Source: Tritrichomonas musculus (Eukaryota; Parabasalia; Tritrichomonadida; Tritrichomonadidae). Taken from it: a stretch of 64,000 nt of DNA. The stretch is taken from assembly GCA_039105265.1 (NCBI GenBank), contig JAPFFF010000037.1, positions 682,001 through 746,000 on the forward strand, written 5' to 3'. Position numbers and translations under genes: made by a program. This document shows, in pieces, positions 1 to 9,143 of this stretch (within the stretch, counting starts at the first letter, position 1; each line of letters starts with the position of its first letter). The notes under the pieces are model-generated. The model had not been told where the DNA came from, searched no databases, and was given only the letters and a program-made list of their open reading frames with translations.

Positions 1-2
1 AT

Positions 3-500
3 GATATCGCATCACATATTAATGGAAAAAATGCACGTCAATGCAGAGAACGTTACAATCATTATCTTGCTCCAAATGTATCAAATGAACCATGGACAGA
101 AGAAGAAGATAAAGTTCTTTTGGAAAAGTATCAACAATTTGGAACAGATTGGGCCAAAATATGCACATTTTTCAAAGGAAGAACAAATACTGCTGTCAAA
201 AATCGATTCAACGTCCACTTATCAAAAAAATTCACAAATACTAACATAAACATTAATATGTTGTTGCAAGTACCTCAACAACAAATACAACAGGAACAGA
301 TTTCTCAACCTCAAGCTTCTTTGGAAAATTTTGCATCTTTAACTGAGGAATCTAATTCACAGCAAAATCTCTTTGATTATCAAATTTCAGAAGATGATTC
401 TGCTCTTTATAATTTTGAATTTAACTCAGATGATCATTTTATTTCTTCAATGGGATCTGCTGAGCCAGAACAAGATGAGAACCTCTTCCCATATTTTTAA
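3..500 (+). CDS. Myb R2R3-type DNA-binding protein, 5' end cut off by window edge
   Basis: The frame is open from base 3 to the stop at 498-500, so the gene begins before the window; the first in-frame Met at 120 lies inside a Myb repeat and is not the start. The visible part opens in the end of one Myb repeat (NGKNARQCRERYNHYL), then has a full second repeat (PWTEEEDKVL, DWAKI, GRTNTAVKNRF, roughly residues 27-75). A Gln/Ser-rich and then acidic tail of about 90 residues follows and may act in transcription. Trichomonads have many such two-repeat Myb proteins that bind promoter elements. Nuclear location and regulatory role are known of the family; targets cannot be told from this sequence. 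Confidence 0.88.
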   Translation, partial: DIASHINGKNARQCRERYNHYLAPNVSNEPWTEEEDKVLLEKYQQFGTDWAKICTFFKGRTNTAVKNRFNVHLSKKFTNTNININMLLQVPQQQIQQEQISQPQASLENFASLTEESNSQQNLFDYQISEDDSALYNFEFNSDDHFISSMGSAEPEQDENLFPYF

Positions 501-788
501 TATTTTTATTTAGTATGTATATATTTGTAAATATTTTGATTTTGAATTTAGTGTATTTTTATGTTTAAACATAACTTCATGTGATTTAATAATTACTATT
601 TAACTCTTTTTCTTTTTTTTTTTTTATTAATAATATAAATTATAAAAAATGATATTGTGTGGTGAAAAAGGAAGAAACAAAGATTAGTAAAATATAAATA
701 ATTGATAATATTTTTAGGATATCTAAAGTAACGAATTTATTTCAACGAAATGCGACAATATTTTACCATGTTCATCTCATTTACGAAT

Positions 789-1334
789 TTATTCAACTCC
801 AATGGAATTTGCCATTTGTGTCTGAATCTTTTTAATATCTGAAGCAAATTCATAAAATTCTTTCATTCCCATTTCAACTGAAACCGCTTCTGCGCTTTCA
901 AAAGATAATCTCATCTGTACAAATGCTGATCCCGGTCCATTATTTGAAGAGGCTGTTAATCCAAATCTCCACTCAAGATCGGAAAGATGATCTCCTTGAG
1001 ATCTTGCTGCAAGATCTTTTGCTAACGTATCGATTCTTTCTGAAATAATATTTCCTAGTTGAGCGGCAAGATCTTTATCAAGCCCAAGAGAAACTAATTG
1101 ATCAGCGCTATCAGTGGATCTAGATTGAAGGAGTCTTAAAACAAACGATTGCAAGGTATCTGCCACAAGTTGCTGAGGAGTATCTTCGGATAATTGAAGT
1201 GTTGAGAGAATATTATTGAGGTTTGTTTGAAATTGAAGACTATCGAGAACAGCTCTGCAAATTTGACAAATATCTTCAGCAGGCGCGTTGCTGAATAAAC
1301 TAATATTATCACGGAATTGTTGTTGAGAAAGCAT
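789..1334 (-). CDS. COMM domain-containing protein
   Basis: A 181-residue protein with an all-helical N-terminal part (about residues 1-110) and a C-terminal COMM domain (about 118-181) recognised by LSDLEWRFGLTASS, followed by a beta strand (FVQMRLSFE) and a final amphipathic helix (MGMKEFYEFASDIKKIQ). COMMD proteins form the Commander/CCC assembly, which works with retriever in endosomal recycling of membrane proteins. Family membership is clear; which of the ten COMMD types it represents is not. The ATG at 1334 is chosen because the upstream extension in the same strand lies in another frame. It is transcribed convergently with the Myb gene and in the same direction as the phosphatase gene beside it. 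Confidence 0.8.
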   Translation of the reverse strand: MLSQQQFRDNISLFSNAPAEDICQICRAVLDSLQFQTNLNNILSTLQLSEDTPQQLVADTLQSFVLRLLQSRSTDSADQLVSLGLDKDLAAQLGNIISERIDTLAKDLAARSQGDHLSDLEWRFGLTASSNNGPGSAFVQMRLSFESAEAVSVEMGMKEFYEFASDIKKIQTQMANSIGVE

Positions 1335-1569
1335 TTGTTTGAATCAAAAAGTGACATTCAATGTATTGTTTTAAGAATCTTCAATCCCACGTAAAAGAAA
1401 AAAAAAATGCACATAATCTTGAATAATTTACATACATTATAAAATGTATTATGCTTTGAAACAAAAATAATATATATTTTATTTTTACCGGAATCAAAGA
1501 GAATATTTACGATAAGAAGTGCAAATAAGTATATTTAAGACGTAAAGATATAGTTTTAGTGAACTACAG

Positions 1570-2613
1570 CTATACTTTTTCAATTTCAAATGCTTTGGAA
1601 TACGCATTAACAAGTTTCTGATGAAATTCTGGTCCAAGGACTGAAAACAAAAGCCCACATTCAGTTCCTGCTGCATAGCCATCGTTTGTAAACAAAAGTT
1701 TCTTCCCATCACCAGTCGTTGAGATTCCACCTGCTTCTTCAACAAACATTGAGAAAGGAGCAATATCAAAAACATATTCAGAACTCATATAAGGCTTCCT
1801 GACATAATATGATCCAGCACCTAATGCCAACGAAAATCCTTTTGTCATAGAAGTGCATTCAATTGGATTATATTGGAATCCAAGTTCTGTTGCGATATCT
1901 TTCATTTTGCTAACAACAATTTGTTTTTGTGATGGGGGCAAGAGCTGCTTCTTTTCTGGATTTTCTGGAACTTTGACTCTTATAAATCCACTGTTTAATT
2001 CACCAACTTTAGAACAATTTTTATCATCAATAATGCTTTGAGTTGTGTAAAAACTACCTATTTTTCGAGCAGCATAAAAGAAGGCTGGTTCTGCTTTTTC
2101 GAAGCCAGAAAGCAATGGAATTTGTGTTGGCCATCCAACTGCTGAAAAAACGCAATCTTTATTTTCAATTAAGCAAATTGCAATTGCATATTGGCTGACA
2201 GCTTGCTGACTTGGTAAATTATGCTTAAATCCACTCGTTCCATCTATTGGATCAATTGCCCAAAATCTCGTAATATTTGAAGGAGCAGTTTTATGAGTTT
2301 TTTGAAACAATTGATAAATATCAAAATCTTTTGGCAAATATTTTTTGACTTGTTCTAGAAATTCATCATCTGAACGTTCTAAAGATTCTTCTGCAACAAT
2401 GTAATCGTCAGGAAACTGAGAAGTAATTGCTTTAACAATAAAAGCTTGAATTACAAAATCGAAAATTGTAACGGGGGAATTATCTTCTTTGTGAACAACT
2501 TGATTTTTTGTTAATTCTTCACGAAATTTAATTGAAAGGCGAGATGTTTCAACCAAGACTGGCAAGCAACATTCAGCTTCTTTTTCATATTTTCCAAATA
2601 TACCAAAATTCAT
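1570..2613 (-). CDS. 3'(2'),5'-bisphosphate nucleotidase-like phosphatase (HAL2/BPNT type)
   Basis: A 347-residue member of the lithium-sensitive, magnesium-dependent inositol-phosphatase superfamily. The metal-site motifs are present in order: KEDNSPVT near residue 42, AEES at 74-77, and WAIDPIDGTSGF at 118-129 with D121 and D124. The third acidic site is probably the Asp in VFDIAP near residue 283. The DPIDGT(x)GF form is typical of HAL2/BPNT enzymes, which remove the 3' phosphate of PAP, rather than of inositol monophosphatase. The usual Lys after DGT is Ser here. The expected role is PAP clearance in sulfur metabolism; no signal peptide, so cytosolic. Inositol polyphosphate 1-phosphatase activity is an alternative. 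Confidence 0.83.
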   Translation of the reverse strand: MNFGIFGKYEKEAECCLPVLVETSRLSIKFREELTKNQVVHKEDNSPVTIFDFVIQAFIVKAITSQFPDDYIVAEESLERSDDEFLEQVKKYLPKDFDIYQLFQKTHKTAPSNITRFWAIDPIDGTSGFKHNLPSQQAVSQYAIAICLIENKDCVFSAVGWPTQIPLLSGFEKAEPAFFYAARKIGSFYTTQSIIDDKNCSKVGELNSGFIRVKVPENPEKKQLLPPSQKQIVVSKMKDIATELGFQYNPIECTSMTKGFSLALGAGSYYVRKPYMSSEYVFDIAPFSMFVEEAGGISTTGDGKKLLFTNDGYAAGTECGLLFSVLGPEFHQKLVNAYSKAFEIEKV

Positions 2614-2870
2614 ATTTATTACGGAGGTTTTGGAAATAATTAATTGCTATTAGCAACCTCTCAATTTCATTCAATTTTCCAAACTTATTGAATGCAAACG
2701 ATAACAAATTCAAATATCTCGACAATCTATCAATAAAGTTTAATAAATTTATTTTAAATTAAATATTATTGCTAAAAAATAATATAATATTGAAAAATAC
2801 TCAAAATATTAAATCAGATTTCAAAATTTTTTTAATTTTCAAAAAGTTTATTTTACAAAAATTATGAAAA

Positions 2871-5800
2871 ATGAATTTTATTAGCTCAATTGCTAAGTTT
2901 TTTGGATTTAGCGCAAATGAAGAAGAAAACAATCATCAAATTAATGATAAACATATTCCATTCGAATTCAAAGTTTTTGTCCCAAATATAAATCTTACTT
3001 ATTGTTACTTCATTGAAGAAAATATTGATAAAAAAGATATTTTAGAATTACAAAATCAGAAATTAGTAATAGAAAATGCATTAGATGTTCAAAGATTTTG
3101 TTATTATCCAAATAGTAATACAATTTGCACTTTTTTGGGATTTATTAATCTTAAAAATCTAAAGCAAGCAGTTAAATGCCCTTCATTAAAAAATCATACC
3201 CTTTACTTATATAAAGGAAGCCAAAATATGAGTCACAAATCAGAAATCAAAGAATTTATGCCAAAGAAAAATCTTATTTATTATGCATTTATTGAAAAAT
3301 CAAATTCACAAAATATTATCACTGAAATCAATTACGCGTCCGATATCCAACGATTTTGCTACTTTCCAGGGACAGAAGATATTTTCACGTTCATTGGATT
3401 CATAAAATCTGTTCAAACTGCTTATGAACATGAAATTCTTCGTTCAATTTTAAATCTTACCAACAATGACAATGAAATTTATCTTTATTATACGAAATCT
3501 CAAAACAATTCACTAGAAGCAGAGAATCCCTCAAAAACTGAATCATATACAACAAAAAAGCATAAAGATAGCAATATTAACATTTTTAATCCAAAAAAAA
3601 GCTTATTCTATCTTTTTTTTAAAGAGACCTATTCATTAAATCCAATTCAATATCAAATGATCGATGCAAGTGATGTTCAACAACGTTGCCATCATCCAAA
3701 ATCTCATGATATTTTTACATTTATTGGATTTATTAACAAAGAACAGCGAGATCAAATAATAAAGAAGCGAATTTTAAATCAATATTCTGAAGATAATCTA
3801 ATATATGAATATGTTGATTCCAATAAAGAGATTTCAAGCATGTATAATCAACCAGCTCCATATAAGACAACTCTTTGTCAAACAATATTTGTTCCTAAAA
3901 GGGATTTGATTTATATTTATTTTAAAGAACAGAAAGGATTAAATTTGAATGAAATATTAGGAGCATCTGATATCCAAACAAATCGTTATTTACCAGGAAC
4001 AAATTACAAATTTAATTTTTTTGGTTTCATAAGTAAAGAAGAAGGAATCCAAGCTCTTCGAAATTCTCTCATAAATTTAAATGATTTTGAAGTTAAAATA
4101 TATCTGTCATCGTCAAATAGTAAAACTTTGACAAACGATGATTTATATGATCAACCAACAAGCCACAATTATTGCCCTTATCTCACTTCTTTTATTCCAA
4201 AAAAGAATTTTTTTTACCTATATTTTACAGAAAACCAGCAACCATCAATAAACCTTTCGAATAAGAAATACACTAGTTTATTTGGAGTTAGAGATGCAAG
4301 TGACATTCAGCGTTTTCGTTACTACCCATATACTCATGCAGCTTACACATTCATTGGGTTCTCATCCATCTCAAAGCTTAGCAAAAATATTACAAAAAGT
4401 TGCCTGAAATCGGCTGCTTACAAACAACAAATCTACATTTATAACAGCGAAAACAAAAAACTAGAAAATTACTCATCCAACCAAAAAGCAGAAAATCAAA
4501 ATATAAAAAATGAAGATAATAATAACAATTCTGATGAATTTTATGTTGATGACAATTCATTTTACCAAAAATCTACCACAAACAATAATACTAGGTCATC
4601 TAGCCAAAAATTCACTTCGATTAATAATACTAATACATATAATCAAGATGTCACCTCTAGTAATGCAACAAAGCAAAGTTCAAACAACACTAATAATTCT
4701 AAATCATATTGCCAAACCATTACTAAAGCTAAAAATGTTAGTACAACTAAACAAAATACTACCTCAGATAATAATTCTAATCCAAAATACCAAAGTACTA
4801 CTAACGATAGCACTACCAATACAGTTAAACAAAGTTCCACTACCAAAAACACTACCAATAGTTCCAAAAAAACGATTAATTATTATGTGCCATATTTTAA
4901 TGCAAATATGTACTGTAGCTTTAATTTCCCTGATTATTGGGCCTACAACACAATAACTAAAAAGACTGCTCAAGCTGTCAAATCTAGTGCATCCAAAACA
5001 TCAAATAAAAAAGAAGCCTTGTTCACTCCAAACGATGATCTTTACTACGTTTACTTCAGAGAGTTCGGAATAACTTGCAAAAACCGTGTTTACACAAATG
5101 GTACGATGTTCGGCATTTCTAATATTGTTGACATGAAATTAGGATTTAAGATAAAAGAAGAAGACCCAGTTTATTACACCTTCTTTGGATTTTCAAAGTC
5201 AATTGAAAGAAGTAAGGCAATCAATACTCTTCGTACATTAGGCAACTATATTGATGTAAGTTCAATCAGAATACTTGAGGATGATGACGAATATGATAAC
5301 GATGAAAATACAAGCGTTGAATTCCAACCAAAGAAGCAAGGTGAAGTTGATTATAGCAAGAATGCTTCCGTTCAATTCAATATAAATAACAATCAGTTGG
5401 ACTCCAAGCGTAATCAAAGTGCTCAAAGCAAGCTCTCTTACGCATCATCATCCTTACAAAACACCAACTCAATAGCAGAAGTAAAGAGTAGCACAGCCAA
5501 TATATCAAATAATTTCAATTACGCAAATTCATCGCAGAGCAACTCAAATACAGAAGTAAAAAATAACATGAATAATGTAAAGGATAAATTCAATTACACG
5601 TACTCATCACAAAATACTAACTCAATAACAGGAAATAGTAATAATCCAAACAATGCAACAAATAAGTTCAATTACACGCCTTCATCACAGACTGTCACCT
5701 CAATGACAGAAATAAAGAATAACACAACTAGTGTACAAAATAAATTCAATTACACGCCATCATCGCAGAGCACTAATTCTATGAGTGAAAATAAGAATAG

Positions 5801-8741
5801 CACTGCTAATGTGCAAAATAAGTTCTATTACACACCATCTTCACAGGCTACTAACTCAATTTCAGAGGTAAAAAATATCACAGATAATATATCGAATAAA
5901 TTCAATTACACACCATCATCCCAAAGTACAAACTCAATAGGAGGAAATGACAACAATGCAAACAAAGTATCAAATAAGTTTAATTACACACCTTCGTCGC
6001 CGAACTTCAATTCAAGTACTAAATTAGAATATACCGCAACTAGTGTACAAAATAAGTTCAATTACACACCTTCATCACATAGTCCTAATTCAAAGAGTGA
6101 AATGAAGAATAACACTGCCAATGTACAAAATAAATTTAATTACACACCATCATCACAGACTACTAACTCGAATACAGAAGTAAAGAACAACACAACTAGT
6201 GTACAAAATAAATTTAATTACACACCATCGCCACAGAGCAACTCAGCCACAGATGCAAAGAATAGCGCAAATAAGATCACTTACACACCTTCATCACAGA
6301 GCTTCAGCTCAATGACATTGACAAATAATAACAGTACAAACACAAAGTTCAATTACACACCATCTCAAAAAGTTTGCTCGATAACAAATGACAAATCTGA
6401 TTCAAAATTTGCTTACACGCCAGCACAGCAAAGCCAAAAAGACCCACATCAAGCAGAAAAGAATAGTAACAACGATAACAACTCAAGCAAAACACAGCAA
6501 TTCATTTACAGACCTTCAAATTCAGGCACAGAAAACAGCAGCACCAAAAATGATAATTCAGAATTCACTTGCACTCCTGCAATGGATTCAAGACAAGAAG
6601 AAGAGGAAGACATTTCATTGTTTTTGCCAAAATTCAATAATTTTCCAGCTGTTTTGCCATTTATCACTGAATTCAAAGCGAAGGAAGGACTCGTCTACTT
6701 CTTCTTCGCCGAATTTAATTGCCCGTCATTTGGCGTTGTTACGGGATACTACGACAAACTCTTCGGAATCAACAATGCATCGGACATTCAAAGATTCCGA
6801 TTCTATCCGAAGACCAAGTGTGTTTACACATTCATTGGCTTCACAGATTCGCACAAACTTAACAATGCGATTTGGTCATCGTCAGTTACAACATGCGCTG
6901 TAAACCTTGCAGTTTTTGACTATCCATTCAAGCGACCAACAAACGCACGCTCAAAACAAGAGACATCTAATTCAAATTCAATTGCACGCTCAAAACAAGA
7001 GACATCTAATTCAAATTCAATTGCACACTCAAAACAAGAGACATCTAATTCAAATTCAATTGCACACTCAAAACAAGAGACATCTAATTCAAGCACAACT
7101 ACACACTCGAATCTTTCGACTGTTGATTCAAACTCAGTTAAGAAGAGGGACATTTCATTGCTATTGCCCACATTTAACTGTTATAATGACCTTCCTTTCG
7201 CTTTACATGAATTTGTGCCAAGGGAAGGACTCTTCTATTTCTTTCTGGCTGAATTAAACAAGCCAAATTACAGAGTCGTTAGCGAATACTTCACAAAGAT
7301 TTTCGGTGTTACAACAGCATCTGACATCCAGCGATTCCGCTACTATCCAGGCACCAGGTGCGCTTACACATTTGTTGGGTTCACCGATCAGGCAAAGCTG
7401 AAAGCCGCAATGTGCAAATTGTCAGTGACTGGATCTGCCTTGAACAAGGCTGTCTTTGAGTATCCATACAAATTTGCAAGCAATCCAGCACAAGAAAGTT
7501 CGCAAGCAAGCATTAAAATAGATTCAAATTCAGCTTTCTATTACGCTCCGAGTCAGCAAAAACAAGAGGAAGAAGACATTTCGTTGCTGTTGCCAAAGTT
7601 CAACAATTTCCCAAATGCTTTGCCGTTGGCTAGAGAGTTCAAGGCGAAGGAAGGACTCGTCTACTTCTTCTTCGCTGAAATTAACAAACCGCCAAGTTAT
7701 GTGAAAAGCAGTTACACAAGTCTATTTGGAATCAAAAATGCATCTGACATTCAGAGATTCAGATTCTATCCAAAGACCAAATGCGTTTACACATTCATTG
7801 GATTCACCGATTCGGACAAGCTTAAAAATGCAATCTCATCGACAGTGATAACAACAAATGCAGTAAACAATGCCATTTATGACTATCCATTCAGGCCACC
7901 AGGCAAGGCAACCACCACACCAAATAATAACTTGCAACCAAACACAGCATCCACTACATCTAACAATAACTTGCAATCAAACACAGCATCCACTACATCT
8001 AACAATAACTTGCAATCAAACACAGCATCCACTACATCAAATAATAACTTGCAATCAAACACAGCATCCACTACATCTAGTAATACAAGTTATTCCAGTT
8101 CATTGCAAGAATTGGTGTCACAGCCAACTTGTCAGAATTCGTTGCTAGTTAATGAAGGCAATGAAGAAGCAGGCAACATTAATGCAGCTTCGCATGACAG
8201 CAAAAATGTCATGAATCCTAACAACAACAACAACGACGACGACGATGATTATGATTACTACTACAACAACAATGAAGAGGAAGAAGAAGAGCGCGAGGAG
8301 GCCTTCTTTAGGCCAAACGACGATTATTTTTATATCTGCTTCAAAGAAAGAAACGTTGGTCTCAAAAGTCGCAAGGCTGACATTCAAGACCTCTTCGGCG
8401 TTCGCAACGCAAAGGACGCGCAGAGATTCTGCAGGAAGGTCGCTGGCGATCCCTCTCTATACACGTTTTTGGGCTTCTCACAGTCGATTGACTTGAATGC
8501 TGCTGTTAACGCTCTCAAAAAGGCAGGTGATCTAGTTGATGTCTCAAGTATTCATGAATATGGCCAGGATGATGATAGCGATGACAGTGATAGCGACGAC
8601 GATGATGATAACGATGATGATGATGATGATAATAATATTGAAGAAGATGTTGATGAAATAACTATTTATTCACAGGATATTTTACAGCATGTTCAAAGAA
8701 TTAAAAAAGTTTCACCTGAAGAGAAAATACACTTCTCATAA
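2871..8741 (+). CDS. Giant protein with ten copies of an unassigned domain (ASDIQRF / YTFIGF)
   Basis: A 1956-residue protein I do not recognise. Ten related units of about 85-95 residues can be aligned at roughly residues 32-117, 125-207, 234-315, 334-414, 437-525, 715-803, 1263-1352, 1445-1534, 1587-1674 and 1810-1899. The core reads F-x-P-K-x-x-L-x-Y-x-Y-F-x-E, then (L-F-G)-x-x-A-S-D-I-Q-R-F-R-Y-Y-P, then Y-T-F-I-G-F and a helix. The pattern suggests beta-alpha-beta-alpha-beta order (inference). Copies 7 and 9 are nearly identical; copies 6 and 10 form a diverged subtype sharing PNDD and VDVSSI. Linkers are Asn/Ser/Thr-rich, including a 26-residue tandem repeat and two 13-residue ones. The C-terminus is Asp-rich. 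No signal peptide or membrane span is visible, so it is probably intracellular. Function unknown. Confidence 0.85.
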   Translation: MNFISSIAKFFGFSANEEENNHQINDKHIPFEFKVFVPNINLTYCYFIEENIDKKDILELQNQKLVIENALDVQRFCYYPNSNTICTFLGFINLKNLKQAVKCPSLKNHTLYLYKGSQNMSHKSEIKEFMPKKNLIYYAFIEKSNSQNIITEINYASDIQRFCYFPGTEDIFTFIGFIKSVQTAYEHEILRSILNLTNNDNEIYLYYTKSQNNSLEAENPSKTESYTTKKHKDSNINIFNPKKSLFYLFFKETYSLNPIQYQMIDASDVQQRCHHPKSHDIFTFIGFINKEQRDQIIKKRILNQYSEDNLIYEYVDSNKEISSMYNQPAPYKTTLCQTIFVPKRDLIYIYFKEQKGLNLNEILGASDIQTNRYLPGTNYKFNFFGFISKEEGIQALRNSLINLNDFEVKIYLSSSNSKTLTNDDLYDQPTSHNYCPYLTSFIPKKNFFYLYFTENQQPSINLSNKKYTSLFGVRDASDIQRFRYYPYTHAAYTFIGFSSISKLSKNITKSCLKSAAYKQQIYIYNSENKKLENYSSNQKAENQNIKNEDNNNNSDEFYVDDNSFYQKSTTNNNTRSSSQKFTSINNTNTYNQDVTSSNATKQSSNNTNNSKSYCQTITKAKNVSTTKQNTTSDNNSNPKYQSTTNDSTTNTVKQSSTTKNTTNSSKKTINYYVPYFNANMYCSFNFPDYWAYNTITKKTAQAVKSSASKTSNKKEALFTPNDDLYYVYFREFGITCKNRVYTNGTMFGISNIVDMKLGFKIKEEDPVYYTFFGFSKSIERSKAINTLRTLGNYIDVSSIRILEDDDEYDNDENTSVEFQPKKQGEVDYSKNASVQFNINNNQLDSKRNQSAQSKLSYASSSLQNTNSIAEVKSSTANISNNFNYANSSQSNSNTEVKNNMNNVKDKFNYTYSSQNTNSITGNSNNPNNATNKFNYTPSSQTVTSMTEIKNNTTSVQNKFNYTPSSQSTNSMSENKNSTANVQNKFYYTPSSQATNSISEVKNITDNISNKFNYTPSSQSTNSIGGNDNNANKVSNKFNYTPSSPNFNSSTKLEYTATSVQNKFNYTPSSHSPNSKSEMKNNTANVQNKFNYTPSSQTTNSNTEVKNNTTSVQNKFNYTPSPQSNSATDAKNSANKITYTPSSQSFSSMTLTNNNSTNTKFNYTPSQKVCSITNDKSDSKFAYTPAQQSQKDPHQAEKNSNNDNNSSKTQQFIYRPSNSGTENSSTKNDNSEFTCTPAMDSRQEEEEDISLFLPKFNNFPAVLPFITEFKAKEGLVYFFFAEFNCPSFGVVTGYYDKLFGINNASDIQRFRFYPKTKCVYTFIGFTDSHKLNNAIWSSSVTTCAVNLAVFDYPFKRPTNARSKQETSNSNSIARSKQETSNSNSIAHSKQETSNSNSIAHSKQETSNSSTTTHSNLSTVDSNSVKKRDISLLLPTFNCYNDLPFALHEFVPREGLFYFFLAELNKPNYRVVSEYFTKIFGVTTASDIQRFRYYPGTRCAYTFVGFTDQAKLKAAMCKLSVTGSALNKAVFEYPYKFASNPAQESSQASIKIDSNSAFYYAPSQQKQEEEDISLLLPKFNNFPNALPLAREFKAKEGLVYFFFAEINKPPSYVKSSYTSLFGIKNASDIQRFRFYPKTKCVYTFIGFTDSDKLKNAISSTVITTNAVNNAIYDYPFRPPGKATTTPNNNLQPNTASTTSNNNLQSNTASTTSNNNLQSNTASTTSNNNLQSNTASTTSSNTSYSSSLQELVSQPTCQNSLLVNEGNEEAGNINAASHDSKNVMNPNNNNNDDDDDYDYYYNNNEEEEEEREEAFFRPNDDYFYICFKERNVGLKSRKADIQDLFGVRNAKDAQRFCRKVAGDPSLYTFLGFSQSIDLNAAVNALKKAGDLVDVSSIHEYGQDDDSDDSDSDDDDDNDDDDDDNNIEEDVDEITIYSQDILQHVQRIKKVSPEEKIHFS
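5421..6430 (+). repeat. 78-bp (26-residue) coding tandem repeat, about ten diverged copies
   Basis: Inside the giant unassigned protein, units of the form N-K-F-N-Y-T-P-S-S-Q-(x)-T-N-S follow each other every 26 residues, seven of them with exactly that spacing and others one residue longer or shorter. The copies have drifted at third positions and in the linker half, so the array is older than the 39-bp arrays in the same gene. The last units shorten and end in YTPAQQ. Confidence 0.9.
6945..7100 (+). repeat. 39-bp coding tandem repeat, four copies (13 residues each)
   Basis: Four head-to-tail units starting at 6945, 6984, 7023 and 7062 encode A-(R/H)-S-K-Q-E-T-S-N-S-N-S-I. The first three are nearly identical at DNA level and the fourth drifts at its end, which points to recent expansion. 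It lies in the linker between copies 7 and 8 of the unassigned domain. Confidence 0.93.
7908..8080 (+). repeat. Second 39-bp coding tandem repeat, three good copies plus degenerate ends
   Basis: Units at 7947, 7986 and 8025 encode A-S-T-T-S-N-N-N-L-Q-S-N-T; a diverged unit precedes them at 7908 and a partial one follows at 8064. The period is the same 39 bp as the array at 6945 but the sequence is unrelated. It forms the linker after domain copy 9. Confidence 0.92.
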
Positions 8742-9143
8742 ATTATTTGTTATAAGTTATATGTTGTGGATCAAAAAGAAAGAAAAATGAAAACATCACT
8801 ATATATTTGTTTGAAAATATATAATATTACGGTTTTAAATTATTTTTTTATAAAATATTACCTATTGATAATTTAATTTGAAAATTTATGTTTTTTTTTT
8901 CACTCATAAATCATTTGTTTTAATGAAAGAAATTAGTTTTAAAGATTAGACATATCAGTAAATTATATTTATTAGTTCGTGAAAAGGTAATCAAAGATAA
9001 AAAAATTTCTGGAAAATCATTCAAAAAAAATCGTTATTTAAAAAATTATTCAATTTTTTTGAAATGTTTTCTTTCAAATGAAGAAATTTTCTTGAAAAAA
9101 TTGAGGGATATCAAATACCGTTAACAATTCTTTTAAAAAAATA
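8742..9143. other. Intergenic spacer, nothing recognised
   Basis: AT-rich spacer between two genes on the plus strand. I see only short A/T runs and an ACCGTTA core about 20 bp before the HYDIN start (9118-9124), which is treated under findings. No RNA gene or reading frame is supported here. Confidence 0.6.

Noticed and set aside
120-500. Start of the Myb protein at the Met of base 120
   Set aside because: The Met lies within a Myb repeat, and the frame with Myb sequence is open back to base 3.
6945-8080. CRISPR-like regular 39-bp repeats
   Set aside because: Units are directly adjacent without spacers, lie in frame in a protein, and the organism is eukaryotic.
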